Shown one piece after another: positions 50,039 to 58,761 of a stretch of DNA of 64,000 nucleotides. The stretch's first letter is position 1. Each line of letters opens with the position of its first letter. Below the pieces are notes generated by a model that did not search any database, had not been told where the DNA came from, and saw only the letters and a program-made list of their open reading frames with translations. The stretch spans positions 295,942-359,941 of the forward strand of contig JAFVBJ010000002.1 of NCBI GenBank assembly GCA_017480035.1, in the 5' to 3' direction. The position numbers and the translations under genes were made by a program. The DNA comes from Candidatus Saccharimonadota bacterium. Lineage in GTDB: Bacteria > Patescibacteriota > Saccharimonadia > Saccharimonadales > Saccharimonadaceae.

Positions 50039-50068
50039 TAAAAAGAGTCTCTTTCGAGGCTCTTTTTC
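50039..50068 (+). terminator. bidirectional terminator between the YkgJ-like gene and obg
   Basis: The stem AAAAGAG / CTCTTTT with a short inner pairing gives a T-run on both strands between two convergent genes. Confidence 0.85.
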
Positions 50069-50074
50069 ATGTTT

Positions 50075-51463
50075 TTAATCATCCCAACCTTCGACAAGCG
50101 TGAAGCGATGACCGGCAATTTCGATAATAGACTCGGCTTCGGCGCCACGTGAAGTCAGTTCGGCGCGGATGCCGTATTTTTTCATGATGTCGCGGAGGCG
50201 ATTTAATGATTCATAGTTATCGTAGTCGGTTCTGCGAGCGAATTTTTCGATTTTTTCACCAGTCACGCGGAAGAATTTTGTGCCGTCATCAAACGGCTCG
50301 AGAGTTTCAACTTCCCAAGTATTTTTAACGTTCTTTGGATTTAGTTTAATTACAGGCAGAGCTTCAGTCGATTCAACGGGAGAATTTTCAAATGATTCTG
50401 GACTGTCTAGCGAAATATGTGCGATTCCCTCTTCATCAAAGTTCTCGGGCATTTTTTTCTCGGCCGGTTTTTTCGCAAGCTTTTTCGCTTTTTCAATCTC
50501 GTTTTTAAGAGCGAAGAGAAGTTCATCGAGACCTTGGTGAGCTGAACTTGAGATGGTATAGATTTTTGCGTCCGAATTTTTCGCGAGGATTGAAGACATC
50601 TGCATCTTCACGATTTCATCGTCAAGACCTTCGCACTTTGTCAGAGCGACAATTTCTGGGCGGTCTTTTAGGTCGGAATATTTATCAAGTTCGTTTCGAA
50701 TTATTTCATAAGCTTCGCCAGCATCGTCACTATAAACGTCGACGAGATGAAGAAGGACGGCGGTGCGATCGACGTGACGAAGAAAAGCGTGTCCGAGACC
50801 TTTTCCTTCCGAAGCACCTTCGATTAAGCCCGGAATATCAGCAATCAAAATATCGCGACGATCGACTATTGCAACGCCGAGATTTGGCGTAATAGTTGTG
50901 AATGGATAATCGGCAATTTCTGGTTTTGCGTTTGTGACAACAGAGAGAAAAGTCGATTTTCCGGCATTTGGCAAACCGACAAGGCCAACGTCAGCGAGAA
51001 GTTTCAGCTCAAGTTCAGCTTCAAAAGCTTCGCCCGGTTCTCCAACTTCATGAATGATTGGAGTCTGACGAGTACTGGACTTAAAGTGGGCATTACCAAA
51101 GCCGCCGTCGCCGCCTTTCGCGATAATAGCTTCTTCTTGGTCGCGAGTAAGGTCGGCGATGATTTCGCCATCTTTTTTGACGACTGTGCCAATCGGAACT
51201 TCGATAATCAAATCTTTTCCAGCACGTCCGGCACTACGTTGTCCGGAACCGTTTTTGCCATCTTCAGCTTTCCATTCCGGGTTGAAACGGAAATCAAGAA
51301 GAGTATTTGTATCTTTGTCGGCCTTAAAGATGATTGAACCACCTTTACCACCATCACCGCCGTCTGGACCGCCTTTTGGAATATAAATTTCATGGCGAAA
51401 GGAGACGGCGCCATCGCCGCCTTTACCGGCCTCTAATTTCACTTTTGCGGTGTCAACAAACAT
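50075..51463 (-). CDS. obg: GTPase Obg/CgtA
   Basis: Ribosome-assembly and stress GTPase, 462 aa. The glycine-rich Obg fold is at the N-terminus (GGDGAVSFRHEIYIPKGGPDGGDGG), the G domain has GLPNAGKST, TTITPNLG (switch) and LIADIPGLIEGASEGKGLG, and the C-terminal OCT domain is present (LRDIMKKYGIRAE). A linker of about 60 residues rich in Lys, Pro and Glu separates G and OCT domains. AGGATA precedes the ATG. Located downstream of the envelope operon. Confidence 0.96.
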   Translation of the reverse strand: MFVDTAKVKLEAGKGGDGAVSFRHEIYIPKGGPDGGDGGKGGSIIFKADKDTNTLLDFRFNPEWKAEDGKNGSGQRSAGRAGKDLIIEVPIGTVVKKDGEIIADLTRDQEEAIIAKGGDGGFGNAHFKSSTRQTPIIHEVGEPGEAFEAELELKLLADVGLVGLPNAGKSTFLSVVTNAKPEIADYPFTTITPNLGVAIVDRRDILIADIPGLIEGASEGKGLGHAFLRHVDRTAVLLHLVDVYSDDAGEAYEIIRNELDKYSDLKDRPEIVALTKCEGLDDEIVKMQMSSILAKNSDAKIYTISSSAHQGLDELLFALKNEIEKAKKLAKKPAEKKMPENFDEEGIAHISLDSPESFENSPVESTEALPVIKLNPKNVKNTWEVETLEPFDDGTKFFRVTGEKIEKFARRTDYDNYESLNRLRDIMKKYGIRAELTSRGAEAESIIEIAGHRFTLVEGWDD

Positions 51464-51523
51464 AATAATATCCTATCTTTTTATTATATCACAAAATGCT
51501 TATTTTTTCAAGGTTTATCTCTG

Positions 51524-52603
51524 TTATTTTCTGTGGATGTAGGTATATTGGCTAGCACTAACTGTGCCACAACCAACTCTACCCCAACCAGCGAGCCCGT
51601 TCATATCACAAATATTGATTGTGCCGTTACCATTGACGGAGGTGACATAGCCAACGTGGCCGAAAGTGCCAGCGCCAGTGACGAAGATATCGCCAGCGCG
51701 CGGTTTACCGTCGACCGGGAAACCAGCACGACGAGCGGCATTTGCCCAGTTTCTAGCGTTACCCATGTTTGACGGGAGGTCTGGGCGTTTGCTCCAAGCA
51801 TACCAAGTACACCAACCGTAAGCATAGCGGTTACCGGCAGAATATTGCGCGGAGTAGGAATAAGTGCCAGTGCCACGACGGGTAGCGACCGGAGCAACAT
51901 AGTCCGGACGTTCGTTTTCCGGGAGACTACCATCAGGGATGAGAATTTTTGTGCCGGTCGAAAGATTTGAAGAGAGTTCAAGGCTGTTTGCAGCGATAAT
52001 TTCTTCGACAGAAGATTGGTATTTCGTGGCGATAGAGTTGACAGTCTCACCGTTTTTAACAGTATAGACGAAACCGGCGCGGCTCGGAACGTAGATTTTT
52101 TCGCCAGCGGAGACTTGTTTTGAAGCTTTGAAATTATTAGACCAACGAATCATAGTTTCAGTTACGCCAGAGTATTTTGCGGCAATCGAAGCGATAGTTT
52201 CGCCTTCCTGAACAGTGTAGACAACAACGCCAACAGCAAGATGAGATGTGTCAACTACGCTCGGTTTGTCGATTTTGTCTGGGCTACCATTTGCAACCAG
52301 CGAGACAGCAGAAGTGACAGAATCATAGTTGATTGCGAGCACGGAAGCGGTCGGAGTATTCATCGCTGAAGCGACTTCGGAAATCACATAGAGTTCGGCA
52401 GTCTGGTCGGCAGAAGCAGAAAAGTTGTTTTGGGCGAGAGCACGCATATCGATACTAGTGCCGCGCTCTTCAAATTTATCTTTAGAGCCAAAAAAGGCAA
52501 GGGCGATAACACCTGCCCCGAGAACAATGTATGGCAAAGCACGACGAAAAGTTTTTAGCTTCGTCGACTTGGTTTTTTCAGATGTATTAGTATTCTTTGT
52601 CAT
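51524..52603 (-). CDS. membrane-anchored LysM-CHAP peptidoglycan hydrolase
   Basis: A 359-aa exported protein: basic N-terminus, signal anchor at about residues 22-40 (ALPYIVLGAGVIALAFFG), two LysM repeats (VVYTVQEGETIASIAAKYSG and VYTVKNGETVNSIATKYQSS) and a C-terminal CHAP domain (YGWCTWYAWSKRP with the catalytic Cys, GHVGYVTSVNG with the His). CHAP enzymes cut peptidoglycan stem or cross-bridge peptides; LysM binds glycan. Likely roles are self-wall remodelling or attack on a host wall. It follows the RuvX-MltG fusion gene by 27 nt. Confidence 0.93.
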   Translation of the reverse strand: MTKNTNTSEKTKSTKLKTFRRALPYIVLGAGVIALAFFGSKDKFEERGTSIDMRALAQNNFSASADQTAELYVISEVASAMNTPTASVLAINYDSVTSAVSLVANGSPDKIDKPSVVDTSHLAVGVVVYTVQEGETIASIAAKYSGVTETMIRWSNNFKASKQVSAGEKIYVPSRAGFVYTVKNGETVNSIATKYQSSVEEIIAANSLELSSNLSTGTKILIPDGSLPENERPDYVAPVATRRGTGTYSYSAQYSAGNRYAYGWCTWYAWSKRPDLPSNMGNARNWANAARRAGFPVDGKPRAGDIFVTGAGTFGHVGYVTSVNGNGTINICDMNGLAGWGRVGCGTVSASQYTYIHRK

Positions 52604-52630
52604 ATTCCACCGAGGCTCCAGTTGTCTTAA

Positions 52631-54325
52631 TTATAAGGCAACGCCACAGAGAGTCTGGCAGTGATCACGGATGTTCTGATTATGGCCTTCCTCGGTACTA
52701 CTATAATACATCTTTCCGTCGTCACCTGTCAAGAAGAAGTACATCGAGCGTTTCGACTCGTCCCCTGTTGCAACAGCCTCGAGAGCGTTGACGCCAGGGT
52801 TAGAAATTGGACCAGGAGTGAGTCCGGTATGGACGCGGGTGTTATAAAGCGAATCATGCGCGAGGACATCGGCATTACTAATAAGAGTCTTTCTCTCTGG
52901 ATCATCAAGGTCGGCGGCATATTTCGCGGTAACGTCAGAGCCGAGACTCATGCCGGTACGAAGACGATTCAAAAAGACTTGCGCAACACCGTTCATATCT
53001 TCAGTTTTAGCTTCTTTTTGGACGATTGAAGCGAGGACGATGCCTTGGCGGAGACTCAAACCTTGTTCTTTAAAGCGAGCTTCGAGATTTTTGTTAGTGA
53101 CGACATCTCCGAGAGCGTCAACCATTGTACTGATGATTTTTTCGAGAGCTTCACCTTTATAGAATTGATACGTGTCACCGTAAATATAGCCTTCGAGCTG
53201 GACTGAGCGCGGTTGTGAGACGTTAGCGAGATTGCCACTAGCATCGTAAAGACCAGCTAGAACTTTATTATTATATTGTTTTTCAAAAGCTTCGGCGATT
53301 TCTTCGTCGCGATAACCAAATTCTTTCAATTTTATTTTAACGTCGGCAACAGTTTCACCTGGAAGAACTGTGATATTAAAAACGTTGTCTGCCGGAGCGC
53401 CTTCGACGAGTTTGGCGATAATTTCTTCGGTGCTCATCGTCTTACGGAAATCATAGATGCCGTATTTCAAGCTCGGCTTGTTCAGTTTGACATAGATTTT
53501 AAAAGCTAAATCAGAACGAATCAAGCCTTCGTTTGCTAAGTTGGTTGCGATGGCAGACGCAGTGTGGTTGTCTTTGACTTCGAATTGCTTGAATTTACAA
53601 TCTTCATTGCTATCAGATTCAGTGCTCGCGGCTTCTTCTTCAGCAGTTTTAAACTTACAGTCAGCTTCAACGACCGGCTTTAGAGCATTGGTATACCAAA
53701 GAAGTGCGACGCCAAAGCCACTGCCACCGAGCAAAACTAAGATACCAAAAATGATTCCGAGAATCACACCGATTTTCTTCTTGCCTTTTTTATTATTCAC
53801 TTTTTTTGCTTTATTCGTCATTTTTTTTCCTGTTTTATCTACAACTTCGCTGCCGCCTTCTTCGTCATTTTCGATTTTTGCTTGTTCGGAAGTATAGGCG
53901 CTTTCGATGACGACTTTTCCGTTTGAGGCGATACGCTCAAGGAAATCTTGTAAAATGATTGTCGCGGCTTCGGCATCAATTTCACCTTTTTGATATTTTT
54001 TCTTGCGTTCTTTCAAGCGACGTTCAGCTTCGACTGAGGTTAAACTTTCATCTTCAAAATAAATGCGCGTGTTCGGAATACTCATCGCGAGTTGACGAGC
54101 GAAATTTCGAGCATAGAGAGATTGTTTGGTTTCTTCGCCGTTATTATTGCGAGGAAGTCCAACGACGAAAGTCGACGTCGAATACATGCGTGCAATACGC
54201 GCAATTTCAGCAAATTCTTGGCCATTTACATTGACAAATCCGTCCGGAACAGCGATTTTTGTTGATGTATCGGCTTTTGAAACGCCGATACGTTTTGTGC
54301 CAACATCAAGTCCAATTAGTTTCAT
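52631..54325 (-). CDS. fusion of YqgF/RuvX-like nuclease domain and MltG endolytic transglycosylase
   Basis: A 564-aa protein. Residues 1-135 are a complete RuvX/YqgF fold (GLDVGTKRIGVSKAD with the first Asp, VVGLPRNNNG, YFEDESLTSVEAE, DAEAATIILQDFLE). A Lys-rich linker leads to a transmembrane segment near 180-200, then an MltG/YceG domain with LEGYIYGDTYQF, LASIVQKEAKTED and FLNRLRTGMSLGSDVTAKYA. The conserved Glu of the SIVxKE motif is kept. MltG cuts nascent glycan strands outside the membrane, while RuvX works on RNA/DNA inside. There is no frameshift or stop between the halves. Confidence 0.93.
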   Translation of the reverse strand: MKLIGLDVGTKRIGVSKADTSTKIAVPDGFVNVNGQEFAEIARIARMYSTSTFVVGLPRNNNGEETKQSLYARNFARQLAMSIPNTRIYFEDESLTSVEAERRLKERKKKYQKGEIDAEAATIILQDFLERIASNGKVVIESAYTSEQAKIENDEEGGSEVVDKTGKKMTNKAKKVNNKKGKKKIGVILGIIFGILVLLGGSGFGVALLWYTNALKPVVEADCKFKTAEEEAASTESDSNEDCKFKQFEVKDNHTASAIATNLANEGLIRSDLAFKIYVKLNKPSLKYGIYDFRKTMSTEEIIAKLVEGAPADNVFNITVLPGETVADVKIKLKEFGYRDEEIAEAFEKQYNNKVLAGLYDASGNLANVSQPRSVQLEGYIYGDTYQFYKGEALEKIISTMVDALGDVVTNKNLEARFKEQGLSLRQGIVLASIVQKEAKTEDMNGVAQVFLNRLRTGMSLGSDVTAKYAADLDDPERKTLISNADVLAHDSLYNTRVHTGLTPGPISNPGVNALEAVATGDESKRSMYFFLTGDDGKMYYSSTEEGHNQNIRDHCQTLCGVAL

Positions 54326-56004
54326 TATTCCTCCACCTCAATTTTTACTTCAACTTTATTACTATCATTCGGAACGCTGCGAACCCATGGGAAACTAACT
54401 TCAATCGTAACATCATTAATGTTGCTTGAAATGTCTTTCACAAGAGCTTTAACTTCGCCGACTTTTTTGCCTTTTGCGGTCTCGAGAATTGAGCTTTCGG
54501 AGATTTCTGGGCCGTATTTAATCGTGGTTTTGAATTTGGCAGTGTAGGTGCCGTCTGTACCTTCGAGGAATCGTTCAAAGAATGGGTTTCCAGTGGAGTA
54601 AATACGATCATGTTCGCCGAGTTTGTCAGCTTCGAAAGCATTGACGTATTCGTCGATAGCAGTACGGTCGACAACGTAGATTGTGTAGGTGGTTTTGGCG
54701 GTAAGTTTAGCCTTTTTGCCATCTTCGACTTCTTCACCTTTTTTCGGGCTGCTAACTGGGTCTTTGGTTTCGACATTATAGCTCGACTCGATTTTGACGA
54801 CAGAATCGCCAATTTGAGCATAGAGTTTTTCTTTTGCTTCGGAATTATTTGCGAGTTGGCTTTTTGCATCGTTAATGTCGGCTTCGGAGACGACAGTGAC
54901 GTTTTTGTCGGTACCGCCGGTCATGTCAGTTGAAGAATAAACTGAGACGCCAGATATGCTCGAAGTCCAACCGGATGAGGCTGAGCTGATATTGTATGAG
55001 GTACCACCTTCAGAAGCAGTCACGTCAATTTTACCAGATTTTTTGCAGTAGCCATCTTTTAAGAAAGTGGAAGCATTTTCACATGAACTATCACCAAGGC
55101 CGTCCCATTTAAATGAGGTGGCTGTATTCGAAGTGTATTTTTTACCACTGTAGGTGAAAGTTGTTCCGGCTGGGACGTTTACAGAGCCGGCTGTGGTGAA
55201 TTTTGCGATAACGAAAACTGAACCTTTAGCTTTTTCACCTTTGTTGGCTTTACCGGTCGCTTCAAATTCGACACTAGATTCATCTTCGTATTTCAGTTGT
55301 TCAAGCAAGAATTTGCCGGCTTTATTATCGACATTTTTCTGATCAGTGACGAGAGTGACGTTTTCGGAAATGTTTGATGAGACGGTTTTCATATTGACTG
55401 TGATTTTCGCGTACGGAGCAAAACCAAAAGCCCAGATGAGAAATGCAATCAAAACAATACCAACTCCGCCACCAATCAAAATCCATTTGCGGTATTTGTC
55501 GAAATTCGGGATTTTTTCAGTCAGTTTATTGTCTTTCTTTGATTTTTTCTTTTTCTTGTTTTTATCTTCTTCTACATCATCAGAATCAAGCTCGACGTCA
55601 TCTTTTTCGGCTTTTTTCTTCGATTTTTCGTCAATAATTTCTTCGGCATTAGAGTCATCTTCGGCTGGCATGTCGAGATCTTTTTCGGCAAGCTCCTCGG
55701 TCTCTTGTTTTTTGCGTTTAGTAAACTCCGATGGCAACATAGGACGAGAATTCAGAGTTTTTGCGACCGGAAGACCAGAAAATGCCGAGAGCTTCACAAG
55801 ACTCGGGTCAGTCGTTACAACCACGACGGCTTTGTCGCCGGCTTTAGCGGTTTTTGCAATCAATTTGATGTTTACGGCACTACGCATAATGCCGAGTTTC
55901 TTCGGCGGAATGAGCGCCACGACTTTTTGTTTCGAGGATTTTATCCGGGAAATGATATCAGTAATATCGTCCTCCGGCTCAATATAGATGACGTCTTTAT
56001 TCAT
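54325..56004 (-). CDS. baseplate-J-like membrane protein of CPR type, 559 aa
   Basis: Residues 1-95 form a cytoplasmic alpha/beta domain (VIYIEPEDDITDIISRIK, VALIPPKKLGIMRSAVNIKL). Residues 95-165 are a highly acidic/Lys linker, one transmembrane segment lies near 172-193, and a large Ser/Thr-rich exterior domain follows with VNVPAGTTFTYSGKKYTS, reminiscent of the baseplate J/gp47 fold. Such proteins are, from memory, common in Saccharibacteria and other CPR. There are no phage genes nearby, so a surface machine rather than a prophage is likely. TAAAAT lies 8 nt before the ATG; its stop overlaps the RuvX-MltG start. Confidence 0.75.
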   Translation of the reverse strand: MNKDVIYIEPEDDITDIISRIKSSKQKVVALIPPKKLGIMRSAVNIKLIAKTAKAGDKAVVVVTTDPSLVKLSAFSGLPVAKTLNSRPMLPSEFTKRKKQETEELAEKDLDMPAEDDSNAEEIIDEKSKKKAEKDDVELDSDDVEEDKNKKKKKSKKDNKLTEKIPNFDKYRKWILIGGGVGIVLIAFLIWAFGFAPYAKITVNMKTVSSNISENVTLVTDQKNVDNKAGKFLLEQLKYEDESSVEFEATGKANKGEKAKGSVFVIAKFTTAGSVNVPAGTTFTYSGKKYTSNTATSFKWDGLGDSSCENASTFLKDGYCKKSGKIDVTASEGGTSYNISSASSGWTSSISGVSVYSSTDMTGGTDKNVTVVSEADINDAKSQLANNSEAKEKLYAQIGDSVVKIESSYNVETKDPVSSPKKGEEVEDGKKAKLTAKTTYTIYVVDRTAIDEYVNAFEADKLGEHDRIYSTGNPFFERFLEGTDGTYTAKFKTTIKYGPEISESSILETAKGKKVGEVKALVKDISSNINDVTIEVSFPWVRSVPNDSNKVEVKIEVEE

Positions 56005-56065
56005 ATATATAATTTTACCATAAATATTTTGAAAAATCTAAAGTTTTTATGTTAAAATAAAACCA

Positions 56066-57463
56066 ATGGGCATTTTTGATAAACTCAAATCAAAGAAAAA
56101 AGAAGCACCGAAGGGCGCGACTATCCAAACGCAATCGTCTAATGATAGGATGGTGCTTGCAAAAATGGTGCTTGACACTATCACCGATGGCGTGATTATT
56201 ATTGATGGAAATAATGCAATCCAGATGATTAACCCGGCAGCCGCTGCGATGGTAGGTTATGTTTCGCCAGAAATGGCAGTTGGAGTGAGCATTGCTGGAG
56301 TTTTGAAGTTTGAAAATGGCGAAGGTGTGCCTATTGAGGATTCTTCAAACGAAGTAATGGGTGCGATTGTGCGAAATGAAGATTTCCAGACTAGAAATTA
56401 TGTTTTAGTGAACGTCCAAAACCAGCGAAAACCAGTTGCAGTGACAGTTTCGCCGGTAAAAACTGGTCATGGCGAAAAAGTAATTACTTTACGCGATATT
56501 AAAACTGAACTCGAACACGAAGGTGAGCAAACAGAATTTATCTCGACCGCTTCACACGAAATGAGGACGCCGGTCGCGTCGATTGAAGGGTATCTCGGAC
56601 TCGCTTTGAATCCACAATGTGCAACAATTGACGAGAGGGCGCGAAAATATCTCGAGGAAGCGCATTCGTCGTCACAACATCTCGGACGGCTTTTCAAAGA
56701 TTTGCTTGACGTGACAAAACTCGATGATAAAAAAGCAAAGCTTCATCTCGTGCCAGTAGAAATGGTGGATTTGGTGAGAAAAATTGTCGATGGACAAGTG
56801 CCGGCGATGGGCGAGAAAAACATTAAATACACTTTTGGTGCGGTAACCGGAACGAATATTTCCGATGGCGGCGGCCATGCAATTATGCAAGCAGCTTATT
56901 CGACAGTTGATGTTGATTTCTTGCGCGAAATTTTGAATAATCTAGTCGAAAATGCAATCAAATATACGAAAATTGGCGGTGCAATCTGGGTGAACGTGCG
57001 TGGTGATGGAGATAGAGTACTAGTTAATGTGACAGATACCGGAATTGGCATCTCGCCGGATGATTTGCTTCATATTTTCCAGAAATTTTATCGCGTTGAC
57101 AATTCCCAGACACGCGAGATTGGTGGAACTGGACTAGGACTTTATATTGTGAAGATGCGTGCAGAAGCGATGGGCGGAAAAGTTTGGGCAGAAAGCTCGT
57201 TCGGCGAAGGTTCAACTTTCTATCTTTCCCTGCCGAGATTAACTTTTGAGGAATATGAACGCCGTAAGCAAATTATGGCAAACACCGAAGCAATGACTGC
57301 GGCTAAGCAAGGCGGTGTCAGCCCAGTGACTGGGCAACAAACTACACCACAAAAACCAACCCTGATTGAACAGTCAAATGGAGCGCAATTAGCGTCGGAA
57401 GCAAATCGCGGACCGTCACCAGGAGCACCAATATCAACAGAATCGATTGTAAAAAACGCATAA
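56066..57463 (+). CDS. soluble PAS-histidine kinase
   Basis: A 465-aa sensor kinase without any membrane segment. PAS domain at about residues 30-145 (VLDTITDGVIIIDGNNAIQMINPAAAAMVGY), HisKA with the phospho-acceptor in STASHEMRTPVASIEGYL (His near residue 164), N box REILNNLVENAIKY, G1 DTGIGISPDD, F box and G2 REIGGTGLGLYIVK. The C-terminal 60 residues are Gln/Pro/Thr-rich and probably disordered. It must sense a cytoplasmic cue. TAAAAT lies 7 nt before the ATG. First gene of a three-gene unit. Confidence 0.95.
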   Translation: MGIFDKLKSKKKEAPKGATIQTQSSNDRMVLAKMVLDTITDGVIIIDGNNAIQMINPAAAAMVGYVSPEMAVGVSIAGVLKFENGEGVPIEDSSNEVMGAIVRNEDFQTRNYVLVNVQNQRKPVAVTVSPVKTGHGEKVITLRDIKTELEHEGEQTEFISTASHEMRTPVASIEGYLGLALNPQCATIDERARKYLEEAHSSSQHLGRLFKDLLDVTKLDDKKAKLHLVPVEMVDLVRKIVDGQVPAMGEKNIKYTFGAVTGTNISDGGGHAIMQAAYSTVDVDFLREILNNLVENAIKYTKIGGAIWVNVRGDGDRVLVNVTDTGIGISPDDLLHIFQKFYRVDNSQTREIGGTGLGLYIVKMRAEAMGGKVWAESSFGEGSTFYLSLPRLTFEEYERRKQIMANTEAMTAAKQGGVSPVTGQQTTPQKPTLIEQSNGAQLASEANRGPSPGAPISTESIVKNA

Positions 57464-57494
57464 GTGTTATAAAATAAAAGAAATAAGAGGTAAT

Positions 57495-57980
57495 ATGGCA
57501 AAGATTTTATTAGTTGAAGATGACCAAAGTTTACGCGAAATTTATTCGATTCGTTTGACCGCCGAAGGATATGAGATTGTTTCGGCTGGTGATGGCGAAG
57601 AAGCACTCGCTTCAGCGGTGCGTGAAAAGCCGGATTTGGTCTTATCCGACGTGATGATGCCAAAGATTTCTGGATTTGATATGCTTGATATTCTACGCCA
57701 GACTCCTGAGACAAAAGATATCAAAGTGATTATGATGACTGCGCTTTCATCCGAAGACCAGAGAGAACGCGGAAATGCGCTCGGTGCCGATAGATACCTC
57801 GTAAAATCGCAAGTTGGAATCGAAGATGTTGTGAATGCTGTGCATGAAGTCTTAAACGATAACGGTGTGCCAGTCGAAGCGGCTGCGGCGCCGGAAACTG
57901 GCGAAGAAGTTTCGAATGAGCCGGCAGCTGTAGTTCCAGGACAGCCGACAGAACCAGAAGAAAATGGATATCAGGCTTAA
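57495..57980 (+). CDS. single-domain response regulator
   Basis: A 161-aa protein with one CheY-like receiver domain: acidic pocket EDD (residues 8-10), phospho-acceptor Asp52 in LVLSDVMMP, switch Thr in MMTALSS and Lys in YLVKSQ. The remaining 40 residues are Ala/Glu/Pro-rich with no DNA-binding or enzyme domain. It is the obvious partner of the kinase 31 nt upstream. Output must occur through protein contacts. AGAGGT precedes the ATG, and the 3' end overlaps the pseudouridine synthase gene by 17 nt. Confidence 0.94.
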   Translation: MAKILLVEDDQSLREIYSIRLTAEGYEIVSAGDGEEALASAVREKPDLVLSDVMMPKISGFDMLDILRQTPETKDIKVIMMTALSSEDQRERGNALGADRYLVKSQVGIEDVVNAVHEVLNDNGVPVEAAAAPETGEEVSNEPAAVVPGQPTEPEENGYQA

Positions 57981-58644
57981 TAAATTCTTAGCTGAAAAAA
58001 TCGGTCTGTCGCGAAGAGAGGCCGATAATTTTATTGCGGACGGAAAAGTTTTAGTGAATGACACGCCGGCAGCACTCGGAGCGAGGATATCCGAAAAAGA
58101 TAAAGTAGTTTTTGACGGTAAAGAGATCAGTGTTTCAGAGTCAAAATATGTTTATTTGATGCTAAATAAGCCGGAAGGCTATGTTTCTTCACGCAAAAGG
58201 CAAGGTGATACGCCGACGCTTTATGAGCTTTTACCGGAAAAATACCAAAAACTAAAGACCGTGGGCCGACTTGATAAAAATTCTTCTGGATTGATTTTAT
58301 TGACAAATGATGGTGATTTTGCATTTTCACACACTCATCCGAAATTTTATAAGCTAAAAACTTATCTCGTGACATTGAATCGCACACTAGAACCACTACA
58401 TCAACAAGAAATATCTGATTTCGGGATTCAATTGGAGGATGGTCCAAGCAAATTATTCTTATCAAAGATGAATGACGCACGTACAGAGTGGCAAGTCGAG
58501 ATGAGCGAAGGGCGGAATCGCCAAATCAGACGCACGTTTGCTGCGCTCGGATATGAAGTAGTTAAACTTCATCGGATTGAGTTTGGAGCTTATAAGCTTG
58601 GCGATTTAAAGAGCGGCGAATATATTGAAGTAGCCAAAAAATAG
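57964..58644 (+). CDS. RsuA/RluB/RluE-family pseudouridine synthase
   Basis: A 226-aa rRNA-modifying enzyme: an N-terminal S4 RNA-binding domain (RLNKFLAEKIGLSRREADNFIADGKVLVN), then the catalytic GRLDKNSSGLILLTNDGDF with the essential Asp, and EGRNRQIRRTFAALG. It isomerises uridine in 16S (516-like) or 23S rRNA (2605-like); the family size fits RluB/RsuA but the site cannot be fixed. Its ATG lies inside the end of the response-regulator gene, so translation is coupled. It ends in TAG, showing that TAG is a normal stop here. Confidence 0.93.
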   Translation: MDIRLNKFLAEKIGLSRREADNFIADGKVLVNDTPAALGARISEKDKVVFDGKEISVSESKYVYLMLNKPEGYVSSRKRQGDTPTLYELLPEKYQKLKTVGRLDKNSSGLILLTNDGDFAFSHTHPKFYKLKTYLVTLNRTLEPLHQQEISDFGIQLEDGPSKLFLSKMNDARTEWQVEMSEGRNRQIRRTFAALGYEVVKLHRIEFGAYKLGDLKSGEYIEVAKK

Positions 58645-58645
58645 C

Positions 58646-58758
58646 ATAGACAAAAAATAGCACTATTCTACGGGTTGTAAGACTTGGGCTAGCGCCCTCG
58701 GACGTGAGCGGAGCGAACCCGGAAGCGCAACTCGTAGATAGTGCTATTTTTTGTCTAT
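58646..58758 (-). repeat. apical-core hairpin element, copy 3 (between convergent genes)
   Basis: Arms of 30-31 nt (58646-58676 and 58729-58758) pair with one bulge and one mismatch, and fill almost the whole space between the rluB-type stop and the next gene's stop. The 52-nt core (58677-58728), read on the minus strand, begins GCGCTTCCGGGTTCGC and is identical to the 31.6-kb core at 51 of 52 positions. T-runs in each arm suit a two-way terminator. Confidence 0.9.
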
Positions 58759-58761
58759 AGT

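Noticed and set aside
54325..56004. Prophage or tailocin, from the baseplate-J-like protein and CHAP/LysM hydrolase
   Set aside because: No capsid, tail, portal, terminase or integrase genes are nearby. The neighbours are cell-wall and GTPase genes, and such proteins are common CPR surface proteins.
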